A DNA stretch of 32,278 bases from an uncultured Pelagibacteraceae bacterium. Its GTDB lineage: Bacteria > Pseudomonadota > Alphaproteobacteria > Pelagibacterales > Pelagibacteraceae. The notes below the pieces were generated by a model. That model saw only the letters and a list, made by a program, of their open reading frames with translations, had not been told where the DNA came from and did not search any database. The position numbers and the translations under genes are program-made. Shown here piece after piece: positions 30,962 to 32,278 of the stretch (positions within the stretch are counted from its first letter, which is position 1; every line of letters begins with the position of its first letter). The DNA is taken from positions 1-32,278 of the forward strand of contig CACPDA010000011.1 in NCBI GenBank assembly GCA_902632515.1, read 5' to 3'.

Positions 30962-31989
30962 GGGTTTGGATAAATTTTTTGTATTTCATTAATTTCATTA
31001 ATTATTTTGTTAGTCAAATTAATATTTACACTTTCTATATTAGTTTTCAACTGCTCCATTGTAGTTGCCCCAATAATGACTGATGTTACAAATGGTTGAA
31101 TTTCTAAAAATTTTAAGGACATTTGAGCCAAATCTAATTTATGTTTTGTTGCTATTTCATAGTAAGCATCGATTGCCTTGTCAGCGTTCGGTTTGTTATA
31201 TCTTGTCCAGAAATCTTTATGTAAAGCTATCCTGGATTTTTTTGGTAATTGATTATTTCTATATTTTCCTGAGAGATATCCACAAGCAAGTGGTGAATAA
31301 GCAAGCAATCCAGCTTGTTCTCTTACAGACATTTCTGCTAGACCAACTTCATAAGTTCTATTTAGGAGGTTATATGGATTTTGGACTGAAAGCATTCTCG
31401 GTAGATTATTTTTTTTTGATATTTCAAGAAATTTTGATAGTCCCCAGGGAGTCTCATTCGATAGTCCTATGTATCTTATTTTTCCTTGTTCTATAAATTT
31501 TTTTAGGTTCTCTAAAATATCTTCAAATTTAGTCCACTCATCGTCATCATTATGTTCATAGCCTAGTTTACCAAAAAAATTTGTATTTCTTTCTGGCCAG
31601 TGAAGTTGATATAAATCAATGTAATTAGTTTTTAATCTTTTTAAACTTCCCTCTAAAGCTTCTGTTATATTCTTTTTACCGAATTGGTTGCCACCACCTC
31701 TAACATATTCTCTCATTGGTCCGCAAACTTTAGAAGCAAGAATTACTTTGTCTCTTTTTTTTGTTTTTTCGAACCAACGACCAATTATTTCTTCAGTTTT
31801 ACCAAATGTTTCTTCTCTTGGAGGAATAGAGTATATTTCTGCAGTATCCCAAAAATTTACACCTTGATCTAAAGCATAATCCATTTGTTCAAAACCTTCA
31901 GCTTGAGTGTTTTGTTCACCCCAAGTCATCGTTCCGAGACAAATTGTACTAACTTTTAGATCTGTATTACCTAATTTTTTGTAGTTCAT
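30952..31989 (-). CDS. Aldo/keto reductase, Tas-like
   Basis: An NADPH-dependent TIM-barrel oxidoreductase of 345 residues. GTMTWGEQNTQAEGFEQMD near residues 19-37, NFWDTAEIYSIPP (50-62, with the catalytic Asp and Tyr), VILASKVCG (Lys) and YIDLYQLHWPER (with the catalytic His) supply the family tetrad Asp, Tyr, Lys, His. The extended N-terminal loop with TWGEQN and the length match the Tas subfamily of Escherichia coli. The physiological substrate is unknown. It leads a leftward run with the IalB-like gene and argG, and is divergent from the Bax-inhibitor-like gene. Confidence 0.92.
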   Translation of the reverse strand: MNYKKLGNTDLKVSTICLGTMTWGEQNTQAEGFEQMDYALDQGVNFWDTAEIYSIPPREETFGKTEEIIGRWFEKTKKRDKVILASKVCGPMREYVRGGGNQFGKKNITEALEGSLKRLKTNYIDLYQLHWPERNTNFFGKLGYEHNDDDEWTKFEDILENLKKFIEQGKIRYIGLSNETPWGLSKFLEISKKNNLPRMLSVQNPYNLLNRTYEVGLAEMSVREQAGLLAYSPLACGYLSGKYRNNQLPKKSRIALHKDFWTRYNKPNADKAIDAYYEIATKHKLDLAQMSLKFLEIQPFVTSVIIGATTMEQLKTNIESVNINLTNKIINEINEIQKIYPNPCP

Positions 31990-32034
31990 TAAGGTTTTTT
32001 AGAATTTATTAATTTAATAATCTTTTAAGGTATC

Positions 32035-32062
32035 TTGAATAATTAGTAAAAGACTATATATT
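32035..32062 (+). promoter_or_regulatory. Candidate promoter of the Bax-inhibitor-1-like gene
   Basis: TTGAAT (32035-32040), a 16-base spacer and TATATT (32057-32062) precede the ATG at 32072. A start about seven bases past the -10 box would leave only a few untranslated bases, so the transcript may be almost leaderless; no Shine-Dalgarno is visible. A/T-rich sequence makes chance matches common. Confidence 0.35.
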
Positions 32063-32071
32063 TCTATCGTT

Positions 32072-32278
32072 ATGGAATTTGATAAAAAAGGAATATTAGC
32101 TAGAGCAAAAGTAGCCGCAAAAGAAACTACAGTAACTGATGAAGGCTTAAGAGCCTATATGTTAAAAGTTTATAATTATATGGCGACAGGTGTTTTACTT
32201 ACTGGAATAATTGCACTTTTAACATTTAAGATGTCAGTTGTAACTGATGCTTCAGGATCAATTGTTGGATTGACGCAA
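32072..32278 (+). CDS. Bax inhibitor-1/YccA-family membrane protein, N-terminal part (partial)
   Basis: The first 69 residues of a gene that runs off the window. After a polar N-terminus (residues 1-28), YMLKVYNYMATGVLLTGIIA (29-48) forms the start of the first membrane helix. This fits alphaproteobacterial BI-1/YccA proteins, in which a short soluble lead ending in LRxYMLxVYNYM precedes seven helices. Members are inner-membrane proteins linked to calcium leak or to control of the FtsH protease. The rest of the protein cannot be checked here. It is divergent from the aldo/keto reductase gene. Confidence 0.8.
   Translation, partial: MEFDKKGILARAKVAAKETTVTDEGLRAYMLKVYNYMATGVLLTGIIALLTFKMSVVTDASGSIVGLTQ

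Noticed and set aside
1..32278. CRISPR arrays, insertion sequences, rRNA genes, riboswitches
   Set aside because: No regularly spaced repeats, transposase-like proteins, rRNA sequence or recognisable riboswitch core were seen on either strand.

Overview
The window looks like a chromosomal segment of a SAR11-type alphaproteobacterium (Candidatus Pelagibacter or a close relative). The reasons are very low GC, spacers of a few bases or gene overlaps almost everywhere, and gene sets typical of the group: divergent tsaD and hemCD, a DUF4212 plus SSS symporter pair near acs, heparinase-like gene with purH, an IalB-family protein, photolyase with DUF2256. The assignment rests on style and protein families, not on a database match. 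No spacer longer than about 200 bases was found.

Layout. 2-2999: the end of a UbiH-type hydroxylase, a LON-domain protein and a TPR-sulfotransferase. 3071-6346: a compact 3.2 kb integrated element in a tRNA-Gly(GCC) gene. A 35-bp copy of the tRNA 5' half lies on the left and the complete tRNA on the right. Each end has an inner 18-bp direct repeat (3169-3186 and 6179-6196). Inside are four leftward genes (truncated glycine-zipper-like lipoprotein, DUF4268 nuclease-like protein, phage-type GIY-YIG/NUMOD3 homing-endonuclease-like protein, 60-residue acidic protein) and one rightward CII/CP76-like phage regulator. No integrase is present. 6354-10879: pterin dehydratase, then purH, heparinase-like, rpe and YggT-like genes on the minus strand. 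10948-15881: an acetate-type uptake and activation cluster (DUF4212 small subunit, SSS symporter, an unknown gene, acetyl-CoA synthetase with a very basic N-terminal tail). 15896-21801: EVE protein and tsaD leftward; hemC, hemD, MscS channel, YggT, folD and two small membrane proteins rightward. 21798-28351: MBL hydrolase, PQQ sugar dehydrogenase and a Tyr-less SDR leftward, facing photolyase, DUF2256, glutamine amidotransferase and a small membrane protein rightward, closed by a leftward photolyase-like protein with its FAD domain first. 28358-32278: PsiE-like and other membrane proteins, argG, IalB-like, aldo/keto reductase, and the start of a Bax-inhibitor-1-like gene.

The most interesting object is the element in tRNA-Gly. 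It duplicates the 5' half of the tRNA rather than the 3' end, so the working tRNA depends on a promoter carried at the right end of the element, where a consensus-like promoter (TTGCAT, 17 bp, TATAAT) is visible. With paired internal repeats, a phage-type regulator and nuclease-like cargo but no recombinase, it reads as a non-autonomous, possibly phage-mobilised mini-island that may carry anti-phage functions. That functional reading is inference. Secondary points of interest are the possible permuted photolyase-like protein, the basic tail on acetyl-CoA synthetase, an EF-hand-like loop in the symporter, and convergent gene pairs that share a TTAA or TTAG stop.
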